Shown: positions 1 through 8,036 of the stretch, piece by piece
How positions within the stretch are numbered: position 1 is the first letter of the stretch
Layout of the letters: every line of letters starts with the position of its first letter
IMG/VR virus record: IMGVR_UViG_3300048930_000319
Coordinates: 1 to 20,415 of that record
Length of the DNA stretch: 20,415 nt
Strand: one strand, 5' to 3'
Source of the DNA: a virus
Program-made: the position numbers and the translations under genes
Notes under the pieces: model-generated
What the model saw: only the letters and a program-made list of their open reading frames with translations
What the model was told of the DNA's origin: nothing
The model's database searches: none

Positions 1-2399
1 GTGCTCTGTTCCAGCTTGTCCAGCAGATACCCGCTGCTCGTGTCGGAGCCCGTTGCGCGCACCAGCCGGTCATAGATGGTCACCGAGTCATCGCCGCCGT
101 TGAAGTGCCCGCGTTCGTCGAAGGTCACATCGTCGCTCTGGCTGTGGTCCACCTGGTTGAGCGTGATCGTGTACTCGGTGGAACTCGGGCCGATGTGCCC
201 CACCACGAACCCCGCGTCGTAATCGCCGGTCACCCCGATCCACACGCCGTCGCCGGTGATGCTCAGTTCCGCCAGCACGGCGGTGAGGTCCAGGTTGATC
301 GCATCGCCGGCGACGATGCTCCGCACATGTCCTTTCGCGTCGAGACTGACTGTGCGCGGCGTGATGGTCAGCGTCGGAGCCAGGTAGCTGGCGGCGACGC
401 TGGCGTAACTGCCCGCCTCGGCCTGGGGGTCGGCGTGGCCGATGCCCACGTTGCTGGTGTTGTTCGTCAGCTCGATCCACGCGTTCTCCGCGCTGAGCTT
501 GGCGAACAGGTACCCAGGGGTGTCGCCGCCCTGCACCGCGACCTTCTCGTCGTGGTCGGTGAACTCCACCGGGCTGCCCGGCGTCACGCTGACCACGTGG
601 CCACGGTCGTCGTAATCAACGGTGGCTGGCGTGATGGTCAGGACATCCCCGCCCCCGGACACATCCACCACGACCGTCGCGTCGTTCGACGTCGCCGTCG
701 ATGGCCCGATGTGCTCCACCGTGTAGCCGGTGGTGTAGTCGCCCGTGACGCCGATCCACACGCCGTCGCCATCAATGTCGAGCTCGCCCAGCAGGCCCTG
801 CAGATCCACTTCAATCGGCGTGCCGATGTCGATCGCGAATACATGCCCCTTGGCGTCGTAGCTCACGTCCACCGGCGTGAGGCTCAGCATCGTGCCGGTC
901 AGCGTCACATCGTCGATCGACGGCACCACGGTCACGGTCGGGTCCGGCCCGATGTGGTTGATCACTTTGCCGCCCACGCCATCGTCCACGAACTCGATCC
1001 ACACGCCGTCGGCGCTGATCGCCAGTTCGTTGACCAGGTCCGCCAGGTCCACGCTCTGCCCGGTGCCGCTGGCGTCGCCGGTGACATGGCCCTTGGCGTC
1101 CCAGCCGACCGTGACACCGGTCACCGTCAGCAGCGTGCCCACCAGGCTGACGCTGCCGACGGTGTCGGTGTTGGCCGACTCGGTCGACGGCCCGCCGTGC
1201 GTCAGCGCGTAGCCTGTGACCGCGTCACCGGTGACGGTGATCCACGGCGGATCGCCGGTGATCGTCAGATCGGTCAGCACATCGTCGAGCGTGATCACAA
1301 TCGGCGTGCCCGCCCCGGCCCCGGTGACATGCCCGCGGGCATCGCTGCCCAGGTTCGCGACGTCGATGGTGATGGTGTTGCCCGTGGCGCTGCCGCCGGT
1401 GATCGGCTCGTAGGTGCTTGTCTGATCGCTGGGACCGATGTGACTGACGACATACCCCTCCTCGATGTCGCCGGTCACCTCGATCCACTCGTCGTCGCCC
1501 GACAGATCCGCCAGCGCGTCCAGATCTACCTCGATGTCGCTCGCGCTGCCGACGGCGGTCAGGTGCCCGCGGCGATCGAACGCGCCGTTGCCGCGCGACA
1601 GCGTCAGCGTCCCAGCGGCGGCGATCGCGCCGGTCACCCAGGTCACCGTGGTCGGATCGGTCTCGTGCAGGACAGGCCCGACGTGCTGGATGTCGATGCT
1701 CCCCTTGGGGAACCCGGCCGTGGGCACCATGTAGAACCATTGCAGCCATTCGTCCGTGGTGCTGAGGTCGCCCAATGTGCCGCTGTTGCCGTTCTGGTTG
1801 AGCAACACATGGCACCACGCCGTGAATCCGCCGCCATCGAGATAGGGGCCGCGCGTCAGTATCTTGCATTCGCCATCGTGCCGCGCCTGCAGCACGGTCG
1901 AAGGTCCACCCTGATCCTGCGAAGCCGGGCTGCAGAACGTCGCGTCCTCCACCGACTGATTCGACGTCGGATCGCTGCTGCTCATGTAGAACTGCACCTT
2001 CGCCGCCGCGACGCCCGCCACGCACACGCTGCCCACACCGCCAGCCGGGATCGGACGCACCACGATGCCCCATGGTCCCGACGCGTTGTGTTTACTGCCC
2101 AACGCGCCACTCTCAACCACCAGCACCGACTGCAGCTTGGCGCGATCGTCGAGGCTTTCACTCTCGCCGAACTCGGGCGTGGTGCCCACCAGACGAACAG
2201 CGTCGCCGACTTTGCACAGTTCGCTGCAGGTGGCGCGCATCACGACGGAGGGCACAGAGGCGCTGGGCGCACCGCCAGACGGATTCACCGACGTGGTGTT
2301 CTGCCGGGCCTGCTGCCCAGCCTCGAGCATGGCGCGGAAGGCGTCGGCATTGGGCCGGAAGCGATCGCCCGGGTTCGGCTTGATAAACGGATCAGTCAC
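1..2399 (-). CDS. Tail fibre / receptor-binding repeat protein (3' end outside window)
   Basis: I see an open frame of at least 799 codons from a GTG at 2399 to the left edge. A GGAGG lies 6 bases before the GTG, which overlaps the previous stop by 8 bases. Residues 1-235 form a non-repetitive head-proximal part. From about residue 250 the protein is built of tandem units of about 80 residues. Each carries a D-x-K/R-G-H-V-like motif (His at residues 279, 357, 438, 519, 601, 691, 765), and a motif of the H-I-G-P type (varying to HVGP, HGGP or HADP) alternates with it. W-I-x-V-T-G-D segments recur. Late segments resemble the D-x-K-V-x-V and D-T-x-G-Y-L-x-x-K-L motifs known from phage tail fibres. 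Its place at the 3' end of the tail operon fits a host-recognition fibre. An extracellular adhesin is the alternative. The missing C-terminus would hold the receptor-binding tip. Confidence 0.85.
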   Translation of the reverse strand, partial: MTDPFIKPNPGDRFRPNADAFRAMLEAGQQARQNTTSVNPSGGAPSASVPSVVMRATCSELCKVGDAVRLVGTTPEFGESESLDDRAKLQSVLVVESGALGSKHNASGPWGIVVRPIPAGGVGSVCVAGVAAAKVQFYMSSSDPTSNQSVEDATFCSPASQDQGGPSTVLQARHDGECKILTRGPYLDGGGFTAWCHVLLNQNGNSGTLGDLSTTDEWLQWFYMVPTAGFPKGSIDIQHVGPVLHETDPTTVTWVTGAIAAAGTLTLSRGNGAFDRRGHLTAVGSASDIEVDLDALADLSGDDEWIEVTGDIEEGYVVSHIGPSDQTSTYEPITGGSATGNTITIDVANLGSDARGHVTGAGAGTPIVITLDDVLTDLTITGDPPWITVTGDAVTGYALTHGGPSTESANTDTVGSVSLVGTLLTVTGVTVGWDAKGHVTGDASGTGQSVDLADLVNELAISADGVWIEFVDDGVGGKVINHIGPDPTVTVVPSIDDVTLTGTMLSLTPVDVSYDAKGHVFAIDIGTPIEVDLQGLLGELDIDGDGVWIGVTGDYTTGYTVEHIGPSTATSNDATVVVDVSGGGDVLTITPATVDYDDRGHVVSVTPGSPVEFTDHDEKVAVQGGDTPGYLFAKLSAENAWIELTNNTSNVGIGHADPQAEAGSYASVAASYLAPTLTITPRTVSLDAKGHVRSIVAGDAINLDLTAVLAELSITGDGVWIGVTGDYDAGFVVGHIGPSSTEYTITLNQVDHSQSDDVTFDERGHFNGGDDSVTIYDRLVRATGSDTSSGYLLDKLEQS

Positions 2400-2685
2400 G
2401 CTCATCCTCCATGATCAGCACCCCGCCGATGCGCACCCGGGCCGGTGTCAGCAGCGGCAACCCCCCTGCCGGCAGCCCGCGGATGATCGCCGCCACGCCG
2501 CCCGGGCAAAGATGGCGCAGGCCGATCGGATCGCCGGCCCGCACATACGCATCCGCATGCTGCGTGCCGCGCACCGCCACGATGTACGGCCGGGCGCAGG
2601 TCAGCATGTAGTCGCCGATCGTCTGCCGCGTCAGCCACAGGCGCACGCCGTCAACCTCGCAGGGATGGAACGTCGCGTCGTTCAT
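2392..2685 (-). CDS. Small conserved tail-region protein, function unknown
   Basis: This 97-residue protein starts at an ATG that shares its A with the upstream TGA (TGATG junction), so it is translated by coupling with the preceding gene. I do not recognise a domain. It contains a V-R-L-W-L stretch, a D-A-Y-V-R-A-G-D segment that looks like a beta-barrel edge, and an acidic end (MEDERD). There is no signal peptide or membrane segment. Its place between the tape measure region and the fibre suggests a tail-tip or fibre-attachment component. A start one codon earlier (GTG at 2688) is possible but less likely. Confidence 0.7.
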   Translation of the reverse strand: MNDATFHPCEVDGVRLWLTRQTIGDYMLTCARPYIVAVRGTQHADAYVRAGDPIGLRHLCPGGVAAIIRGLPAGGLPLLTPARVRIGGVLIMEDERD

Positions 2686-3482
2686 CACACGTTGACCCCC
2701 AGCAGCCCGAAGTCCCTTCGCCTGGCGATCTTCGACACCACCACCTGCCTGGGCACATGGATGATGAACCCGTCCTCGGGCTTCTGGTCGTAGTACACAT
2801 CCACGTGGTCCCAGCCGTCGACGTCGATGTTGCTGATGTCCCCGATGTCAATCGTGTCGTTGGCCCGCCCGGCGAAGCGGAACGAGATGGCCGTCTCCTC
2901 GGCGTTGCGATCCCGGCCGTTGACATTGGTCAACATGCACTCGCCCGCCTCGAACCCCCGGAAGGCGGCGGTGTTGACGCTGCCGGTCATGCGGGTGAGC
3001 ATGCCGATGAACCCGGGGGTCACATCGGCCTTGGGGAAGATGCGCGTCACGCCCAGCGTGAGATTGGGCCGGGGCACTTCCACGCCCTGCGGCCCGTTGT
3101 CCGTCACACGAATCGCCCCCCGATAGTCGATGGCGACCGCTCCGGGGGCGGGGGCGACGTAGTTCACCTGCGCCGCCAGGGACTGCGTGATCGTCTGCGT
3201 CCCGCCGCCGGTGTCGAACCAGAACTCCTCCTGATTGACCTCCAGCGGCGTGAGGCTGCGCGCCTTCCAGAACACCGTGGCGTAGAACAGGTCGCCGCCT
3301 TCTAACTCGTCGACCTGCGGCTCCTGCCGCTGCTTGTTGTCGTACCAGTACGGCAGGTCCAGTTCGATCTGGTCGCGGATGGTGAACACGTCCGCGCTGC
3401 CATCGTTGCGCACGAGATAGTTGCGGACGTACGTCATGTCGTCCAGCGAGCGGCCCCAGCGTTCCTCCAATACAACGGGCAT
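2685..3482 (-). CDS. Tail-tip structural protein (distal-tail position), 265 aa
   Basis: The start is an ATG preceded by GGAG with a 9-base spacer. The protein is beta-rich with many aromatic and acidic residues (for example EEFWFDTGGG and DGWDHVDVYYDQ), has no membrane segment or signal peptide, and ends in FGLLGVNV. I do not recognise a named family. It directly follows the tape measure gene, the slot used in siphophages for the distal tail (Dit) or baseplate hub protein, so a tail-tip role is inferred from order only. It ends in a 1-base overlap with the next gene. Confidence 0.75.
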   Translation of the reverse strand: MPVVLEERWGRSLDDMTYVRNYLVRNDGSADVFTIRDQIELDLPYWYDNKQRQEPQVDELEGGDLFYATVFWKARSLTPLEVNQEEFWFDTGGGTQTITQSLAAQVNYVAPAPGAVAIDYRGAIRVTDNGPQGVEVPRPNLTLGVTRIFPKADVTPGFIGMLTRMTGSVNTAAFRGFEAGECMLTNVNGRDRNAEETAISFRFAGRANDTIDIGDISNIDVDGWDHVDVYYDQKPEDGFIIHVPRQVVVSKIARRRDFGLLGVNV

Positions 3483-3550
3483 TCAACATCACTCCACCCC
3501 CCGGAATCCCCCGGATTGGCCCCACGAAGCCAAGGGTTACATTCCGGGGG
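3483..3550. repeat. Intergenic cluster of CCCCCGGAAT-type repeats
   Basis: This 68-base gap between the tape measure stop and the next start holds three copies of the short G/C repeat: TTCCGGGGG at 3542-3550, directly touching the stop codon (complement of 3551-3553), and a double copy at 3497-3518 with two CCCCCGGA(A)T cores. The ribosome binding site of the downstream gene is at the left end of the gap. Confidence 0.7.
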
Positions 3551-6178
3551 TCAGCCGTAAGCCAACCCGCCGTCCTGGGTCTTTCGATCGATGCGCGCCA
3601 CGGCCACGCCGATGCCGCGCACCGCATCGAAGATGCGCTGGAAGACTTCTTCACGGTCCACGCCGGCGATGCCACCCTGCAGGGTCGCCTCGGCGTCGCC
3701 GCCGCCAATGGCGCCACGGCTGATCGACACCTCGCTGGCAGACAGCCGCATGGCCACTTCCATGTGCATCAGCTGCTCGCGGAGTCGGAACTCCTTCTCG
3801 ACGAGGTCCGTGCGCAAGCCCTCGGCCTTGGCGGCGGCCAGGGCGCGGGCTCGCTCCAGATCAAGCAGCTTCTTCTGCAGTTCGATGCCCCGGTACTGCG
3901 TCTGCAGGCTCAGGCGGTCGACCTGGTACCGCTGCTCGTCAATGCGTTGCTGCAGCATCGCCTGCTCTTCGAGATGGCGCTTCTTCGCCTCCGCCACGCG
4001 GGCGTCCTCGCGCTTGACCGCCGCCGCCAGCTCGACGCGGCGTGCTTCTTCGATCATCAGCAGCGTGTCCAGATTCGCCCCGGCCGCTTTGGCCGCGTCG
4101 CGCTCCTTCTTGTACTTGAGGTCGATCAGCTCATAGGCGCGCATGAACTCGTCATCGATCTGCTGCAGCTTCAGTTGGTGCAGCTTGTCGGCCCAGTCCA
4201 GTTCGAGCTTGCCGATCTGGCGCTGCCGCTCGGCCATGGGATCGCCCCCGGCCCCCGGGTCCGGCGTCGCACTGCCGCCCGTCAGTGCGGAGGTGCTGCC
4301 GGCTTGTAAAGCGTCGCGCTGGAGCTGCAGCTTGTGCACCTTCGCACCCTGCTTGGCGATCTGATCCGCCAGGGCGTCGAAGTCGGCCTGGTCGCCGCCG
4401 ACGAACTTGCCCCATTTTTGGGTGGTGGCGCGGAGCTCCTCGAGCTGCGTCGCGAGCTTGTCGAGGTTCTGGCGCTCCTGCCGCAGAGCGTTGCCCACCT
4501 CGAACAGGGCCGCCTCGCGCATCTTGCCGGTCAGGCGGTCCCATGCCCCGGCCATGCCATCGATGCGGCCGGTCGTCTCGTCGAGACTGATGCCCAGATC
4601 GCCGTAGCGGGACTCCAGCTCGCCGATGAGATCGTGCGCTTCGCGCATCTCGTGCGTGTTGAGTTTTTCCTTGGCGGCCAGTTCCTCGAGCCGTCGCATG
4701 CGCTCCATGTCGGCCGATCGCAGCTCCTCGCCGCGCCGGGCCTGCTCGCTCATGGTGTGGTTGAGCTGTTTGGTTGCGTCGTCGGCTTTGCGGATGGCGT
4801 AGTACAGGGCCGAATACGCCGCGACGATGCCCAGCACAATGAAGGCCACGGGGTGCGCGGCCAGGAACGTCAGCGCGACTGTCACACCCTTGACCGCCAT
4901 GCCCAGCGCCACCATCAGCGTCGACAGCGTCGCGATCGACTTGCCCACGACAAAGGCCGTGCCACTGACGGCCAGCAAGGTCACGCCGACCGCACCGATC
5001 CCCACCGCCAACTCCGCGACGCGGCGGATCAGCCGCTGATTCGCACTGGCCCAGGCCGTCGCCCCGGCCACAATCCGCTGCGCCAGGTTGATCAGTGCCC
5101 GGGCCTTGGGGGCCACCGCTTCACCAATGGCAATGGCCAACCCTTCCAAGGTCGACTTGAGGATGGTGGTTTCCCCGGCAAGGTTGTCGATTTGCGTGGC
5201 GGCGAGGCGCGAGGCGGTGCCGCCGGCATCCTGCAGGGCAGAAGTAAACTCCCGCAGACGCTCCGCCCCCTGCGCCACCAGTTCCGCAGCACCGGCCGCC
5301 TGCCGGGCGTCGAAGATCTGGCCCAGGGAGGCCAGACGCTCGCCACTGCCCATGCCGGACAGGCCGCGCTGCAAATCTTCGATGATGTCCGCCAGCATGC
5401 GGACATTGCCTTGCTCGTCCTTGATCCGCACACCGAGTCGGCCCAGTTCCGCTCCCGCCTCGGCTGACGGGCTGGTCAAAGCCAGAAGCATGCCACGGAT
5501 GGTGGTACCGGCCATCTCGCCCTGCACGCCCGCATTGCTCAGCAGCTGAATCGCCGCCGTCAGTTCTTCCAGCCCGATACCAGCTGTCTTGGCGATGGGA
5601 CCGACGAACTTCATCGCGTCGCCCAATTGCCGCAGATCGGTGTTGGCGGTGGTCATCGCCTTGGCCATGATGTCCACAGCCTTGCCCACGTCCCGGGCTT
5701 CGATGCCCATACCGGCCATGATCTTGGCGGTGATGTCGGCCGCCTCGGCGATCTCCAACTGACCCGCGGCGGCCAGATCCAGCGCCGGGCCGATGGCATC
5801 GAGAATCTTCTGCGTGTCGAAGCCCGCCAGTGCGAAGTAGGACATCGCCTCGGCGGCTTGCGAGGCGGAGAACACCGTCGTCTCGCCCAGCTTCTTAGCT
5901 TTCGCCTCCAGTCGAGCCAGGTCGTCACCCGTCGCGCCGGTCAACGCCTTGACGCGGGACATCTGCTGTTCGAACGAAGCATAAACCTTAGTGGACAGGA
6001 CGAACGGCGTCAGCATGGCCGCCGACATCGCGGTCAGGTTCGTGCCCACCGCCGCGACATTCCGCGCGAACTTCTGCACCGCGCCTTCGGCCGCGCGCAG
6101 ATCGCGCACGAGCTGGCTCTTCTCGGCGAACAGCTCGACAAACGCCCGCCCCGCTCGAATGGCTCCTTGCTTGCCCAT
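3551..6178 (-). CDS. Tail tape measure protein (TP901-like)
   Basis: The protein has 875 residues. The N-terminal 60-340 segment is of the TP901 tape measure type, with motifs such as ASFEQQMSRVKALTGA and F-S-A-S-Q-A-A-E-A-M-S-Y-F-A-L-A-G-F. A long hydrophobic stretch spans about 387-462. Charged coiled-coil helices follow (about 465-560 and 670-800, many E, K, R, L, Q). It sets tail length and helps pass DNA into the host membrane. At about 1.5 angstrom per residue the tail would be about 130 nm (inference). GAGG with a 7-base spacer precedes the ATG and overlaps the stop of the frameshifted chaperone reading frame. The stop codon is followed at once by a CCCCCGGAAT repeat. Confidence 0.95.
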   Translation of the reverse strand: MGKQGAIRAGRAFVELFAEKSQLVRDLRAAEGAVQKFARNVAAVGTNLTAMSAAMLTPFVLSTKVYASFEQQMSRVKALTGATGDDLARLEAKAKKLGETTVFSASQAAEAMSYFALAGFDTQKILDAIGPALDLAAAGQLEIAEAADITAKIMAGMGIEARDVGKAVDIMAKAMTTANTDLRQLGDAMKFVGPIAKTAGIGLEELTAAIQLLSNAGVQGEMAGTTIRGMLLALTSPSAEAGAELGRLGVRIKDEQGNVRMLADIIEDLQRGLSGMGSGERLASLGQIFDARQAAGAAELVAQGAERLREFTSALQDAGGTASRLAATQIDNLAGETTILKSTLEGLAIAIGEAVAPKARALINLAQRIVAGATAWASANQRLIRRVAELAVGIGAVGVTLLAVSGTAFVVGKSIATLSTLMVALGMAVKGVTVALTFLAAHPVAFIVLGIVAAYSALYYAIRKADDATKQLNHTMSEQARRGEELRSADMERMRRLEELAAKEKLNTHEMREAHDLIGELESRYGDLGISLDETTGRIDGMAGAWDRLTGKMREAALFEVGNALRQERQNLDKLATQLEELRATTQKWGKFVGGDQADFDALADQIAKQGAKVHKLQLQRDALQAGSTSALTGGSATPDPGAGGDPMAERQRQIGKLELDWADKLHQLKLQQIDDEFMRAYELIDLKYKKERDAAKAAGANLDTLLMIEEARRVELAAAVKREDARVAEAKKRHLEEQAMLQQRIDEQRYQVDRLSLQTQYRGIELQKKLLDLERARALAAAKAEGLRTDLVEKEFRLREQLMHMEVAMRLSASEVSISRGAIGGGDAEATLQGGIAGVDREEVFQRIFDAVRGIGVAVARIDRKTQDGGLAYG

Positions 6179-6187
6179 CTTTTAACC

Positions 6188-6604
6188 TCAGCCTTTACCG
6201 CACAGCTTCCGAAGCCTGTTGAAGTCGTCCTTCGTCGCCACCCTTGCCGGACGCCTCGTGTCTCTCCCCGAGTAAGGATTCAACGCGTCTGTCCCCAACG
6301 CCCCCACCTTCCGGGGGTCGCGGCCCATGTTGAAGACCATCGTGGCGATCATGCTGGTCCGGGCATATTCATGTCGCAGCCTGTGCCGGCCCATTACTAA
6401 AAGTTCGGCGAAGGTCAGGGGGTCGGGGTCGAGTCCGCAGACGCCGGCGAACTCGTGGACGAGGTCCCAGAGGCGATCACTTGTGAGACCAGGCTCGCGC
6501 AGTCGATCGCGTCGATCCTTGCCTGCACCTCGCCGATGGCGATGGCTTCGGTCTTGAGCATCCGCTGCAGAGCGATCGCCTGGTCCGGCCGACCGCTCGC
6601 CGTA
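6188..6604 (-). CDS. Tail assembly chaperone T extension (-1 frame, joined to G by frameshift)
   Basis: This frame is open from position 6604 down to a TGA at 6188, through 138 codons. It has no usable start before an ATG at 6394, which lies in mid-domain. The segment from about 6475 down (DRLWDLVHEFAGVCGL, then LTFAELLVMGRHR, then ARTSMI...NMGRDPRK and ALNPY) looks like the phage family following the G chaperone, with the usual pattern LW-x-LAG-x-x-G-x-P-x-x-LT-x-x-EL and a final NPY. The conserved part extends upstream of the ATG into the overlap with G, so translation must enter by frameshift or from an unusual start. The first 40 or so residues after the slip are Arg-rich, low-complexity and look unconstrained. 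Confidence 0.65.
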   Translation of the reverse strand, partial: YGERSAGPGDRSAADAQDRSHRHRRGAGKDRRDRLREPGLTSDRLWDLVHEFAGVCGLDPDPLTFAELLVMGRHRLRHEYARTSMIATMVFNMGRDPRKVGALGTDALNPYSGRDTRRPARVATKDDFNRLRKLCGKG

Positions 6605-6918
6605 AAAAAACTTCCCAGCCCCCGGAAGAATTGCTCGCGCAGTTGGGCGAACTTTTCACCGTCGAGTGACGCGCCGAAGGCCTCGTCATCAATGTCCTGC
6701 GCATCCAATTGCGGCTTCAGGATGGCGTAGCACACGTCCACCAGCAGCGACACGTCCGTGCTCAGCCGCGCCATCGTCGGGTCCTCGCCTCCCCCGGAAG
6801 TCCCGGAACTCCCGGACGTGCCGCCCGTGGGGGCCGACACCACATCGAACAGGTCGACGTTGAGCAGACGCTTGACGCGCTTCAGGGCACCGATGTTGAA
6901 CTGCAGGTCGTAGGTCAT
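6415..6918 (-). CDS. Tail assembly chaperone, G-like (167 aa)
   Basis: The gene lies between tail tube and tape measure, where lambda G sits. The ATG at 6918 has AAGGA about 10 bases upstream; the longer frame from 6978 lacks such a signal. The N-terminus MTYDLQFNIGALKRVKRLL is typical of small tail chaperones, followed by a helical body (about 47-135). Residues 31-46 are a Gly/Ser/Thr linker encoded by three copies of the short G/C repeat. The C-terminus (from about 148) is a low-complexity Ser/Thr/Pro/Ala tail, as expected where the zero-frame product only fills the overlap with the frameshift extension. It would bind the tape measure during assembly and is absent from the virion in known systems. 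Confidence 0.75.
   Translation of the reverse strand: MTYDLQFNIGALKRVKRLLNVDLFDVVSAPTGGTSGSSGTSGGGEDPTMARLSTDVSLLVDVCYAILKPQLDAQDIDDEAFGASLDGEKFAQLREQFFRGLGSFFTASGRPDQAIALQRMLKTEAIAIGEVQARIDAIDCASLVSQVIASGTSSTSSPASADSTPTP
6604..6610 (-). promoter_or_regulatory. Candidate -1 ribosomal frameshift slippery heptamer
   Basis: On the minus strand the sequence reads agT TTT TTT acg, with the two TTT codons being codons 104 and 105 of the G-like gene, so the heptamer T-TTT-TTT is exactly in the X-XXY-YYZ phase. A -1 slip enters the frame that runs without a stop to 6188 and gives a product of about 243 residues. Seven Ts in a row stand out in this GC-rich region. Programmed -1 slippage in this gene pair is well established for lambda and many other tailed phages. 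Confidence 0.55.
6791..6817. repeat. In-frame CCGGAA repeat cluster encoding a Gly/Ser/Thr linker
   Basis: Three tandem copies of a CCCGGAAx / TCCCGGAxT unit of about 9 bases lie inside the G-like chaperone gene. Read on the minus strand they encode the flexible stretch GTSGSSGTSGGG (residues 33-44). Confidence 0.6.
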
Positions 6919-6941
6919 GATCGATCGGTCCTTGCGCGGGG

Positions 6942-7004
6942 TGAGGTCCAGAGTCGAGAGTCCAGAGTCGGGAGTCATGCGGCCCGGGGGCCGGGGGCCG
7001 GGGG
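6942..7004. repeat. Intergenic tandem repeats: 14-mer pair and CCGGGGG array
   Basis: The 86-base gap between tail tube and chaperone holds two repeat types. A 14-base unit, GTCCAGAGTCG(A/G)GA, occurs twice in tandem from 6946 with a third partial copy. Three consecutive CCGGGGG units end at 7004, directly against the tail tube stop codon (complement of 7005-7007). Confidence 0.65.
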
Positions 7005-7475
7005 TTACGGCGCGGACGGCACCACGTAGATCTGGATGAACGACGAAGCGCGCAGCGTGACGCTGACCTTCACCACGTCTTCCAGCGCCTGGGTGGTGTT
7101 GAAGTTTTCGACGATGAAGTTGCCCGCGGGGCCTTCGTTGCCTTCCTCGTCGTCGGGACCGGTCAGGGCGACGATGCCCACCTCGGCCTTGGTCGTCTTG
7201 GCGGTGCGCAGCTTCGCGTACTGCGCATCGCCCTTCTTAAAGACGATCTCGGTCTCGATGGTCACGTCGCTGATCGTCGCCGCGTTGGACCTGAACTTTT
7301 TACTGGCCCGCGTGGTGGCGTCGGCGATGGCGTCGACCTCGTTGACGGTCACATCGCGCACGATGTCCAGTTCGGTCAGCGTGGCGCTCTCAACGTCGGT
7401 GGCCTGGTCGCCGGTGAACAGAGCGTCGGCGATGTACAGCTTCGAGTCTGCGCCGAGGGAGTAGTTTTCAGACAT
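7005..7475 (-). CDS. Major tail tube protein
   Basis: The 156-residue protein starts at an ATG with AGGAG 8 bases upstream. It is beta-rich and acidic. The opening (SLGADSKLYIA) and the segments VTVNEVDAIADATTR and ISDVTIETEIVFKK resemble the tail tube proteins of siphophages, which often carry a D-A-T/D-V-T-R pattern for subunit joining. The end (VKVSVTLRASSFIQIYVV) is a long strand typical of the family. It lies just upstream of the chaperone G/T pair and tape measure, the canonical place for the tube protein. The identity rests on order and fold-like pattern rather than a diagnostic motif. Confidence 0.75.
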   Translation of the reverse strand: MSENYSLGADSKLYIADALFTGDQATDVESATLTELDIVRDVTVNEVDAIADATTRASKKFRSNAATISDVTIETEIVFKKGDAQYAKLRTAKTTKAEVGIVALTGPDDEEGNEGPAGNFIVENFNTTQALEDVVKVSVTLRASSFIQIYVVPSAP

Positions 7476-7522
7476 GGGGTGTGCTCCTGCGTTGCTTGTG
7501 TGTGGCAGATTTCAGACGGCCA

Positions 7523-7535
7523 AATTCCGGGGGGG
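7523..7535. repeat. AATTCCGGGGG-type repeat abutting a stop codon
   Basis: A single copy (AATTCCGGGGGGG) lies directly 3' of the stop codon (complement of 7536-7538) of the 165-residue structural gene, within a 60-base intergenic gap that also holds the ribosome binding site of the tail tube gene. Confidence 0.65.
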
Positions 7536-8033
7536 TTACTGGGCCTTTTCGTGGATGGTCAGTGCGGCGAAGAGGCCTTCGCCGAGGGTGCCGGTGCCGG
7601 GGGTGACGGTGATGACGATTTCCAGCACGTCGCCGGCGAGCAGGCCCGCCGATGCGATCGTGCCCGCGACGGTGTCGAAGGCGTCCTGCCCGCTGCCCAG
7701 TTCGATGGGCGCGGTGAGGATGCTTGCACCGTTGTTCTTCAGGTCCACCGTGATCGCCGCATCGCCAATGCACGGCGTGACGCAGCCAACGGCGAAGGCG
7801 ACAACGGAACCCGTCGCGCCGCGCACGTGGTGCAGGACGCGGCCTTCGGCAATGGCGGTCGACCCGCTCTCCTGGGCGAAGGTCACTCGGTGCTGGTGCT
7901 GCAGCTTCGTCGCGTCGATCCCGGCGTTGTCCTTCACCGCCGCGTCGCCCACGGTGCCGTTGGGCAGCGTCACCGTCTGCGCCGACACGTTGCCGGTGAC
8001 ATATAAATTGCCTTCGAGTCGATTCTGGGCCAT
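7536..8033 (-). CDS. Small phage structural protein (decoration or tail-associated), 165 aa
   Basis: GAGG with a 6-base spacer precedes the ATG. The N-terminal motif NRLEGNLYVTGNVSAQTVTLPNG is the kind of short beta-strand repeat found in phage fibre and decoration proteins. KDNAGIDATKLQHQHRV follows, then a beta-rich domain in which ITVDLKNNG and LEIVITVTPGTG alternate strands and turns. I recognise no named family. There is no signal peptide or membrane segment, which argues for a cytoplasmically assembled virion protein. Its place between the gp10-like gene and the tail tube suggests a tail-surface or head-tail-surface protein. Confidence 0.7.
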   Translation of the reverse strand: MAQNRLEGNLYVTGNVSAQTVTLPNGTVGDAAVKDNAGIDATKLQHQHRVTFAQESGSTAIAEGRVLHHVRGATGSVVAFAVGCVTPCIGDAAITVDLKNNGASILTAPIELGSGQDAFDTVAGTIASAGLLAGDVLEIVITVTPGTGTLGEGLFAALTIHEKAQ

Positions 8034-8036
8034 GGG

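Noticed and set aside
1225-2073. 282-codon minus-strand frame inside the fibre gene
   Set aside because: It is a shifted frame of the fibre gene. The Arg/Gly/Asp-rich product has no motif, whereas the fibre frame continues with in-phase repeats.
105-2414. 769-codon open frame on the plus strand
   Set aside because: It lies antisense to the tail fibre gene. Its product is Arg/His/Val/Ala-rich with no recognisable motif, as expected for the complement of a GC-rich repeat gene, while the minus frame shows clear fibre motifs.
2761-2940. CCCCCGGAAG at 2954 as a member of the repeat family
   Set aside because: A single core within conserved-looking coding sequence (AFRGFEAGE) with no linker composition; more likely chance in GC-rich DNA.
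6188-6394. Separate 68-residue gene starting at ATG 6394
   Set aside because: The family-like part of the protein begins upstream of this ATG, so it is better explained as the end of a frameshifted product.
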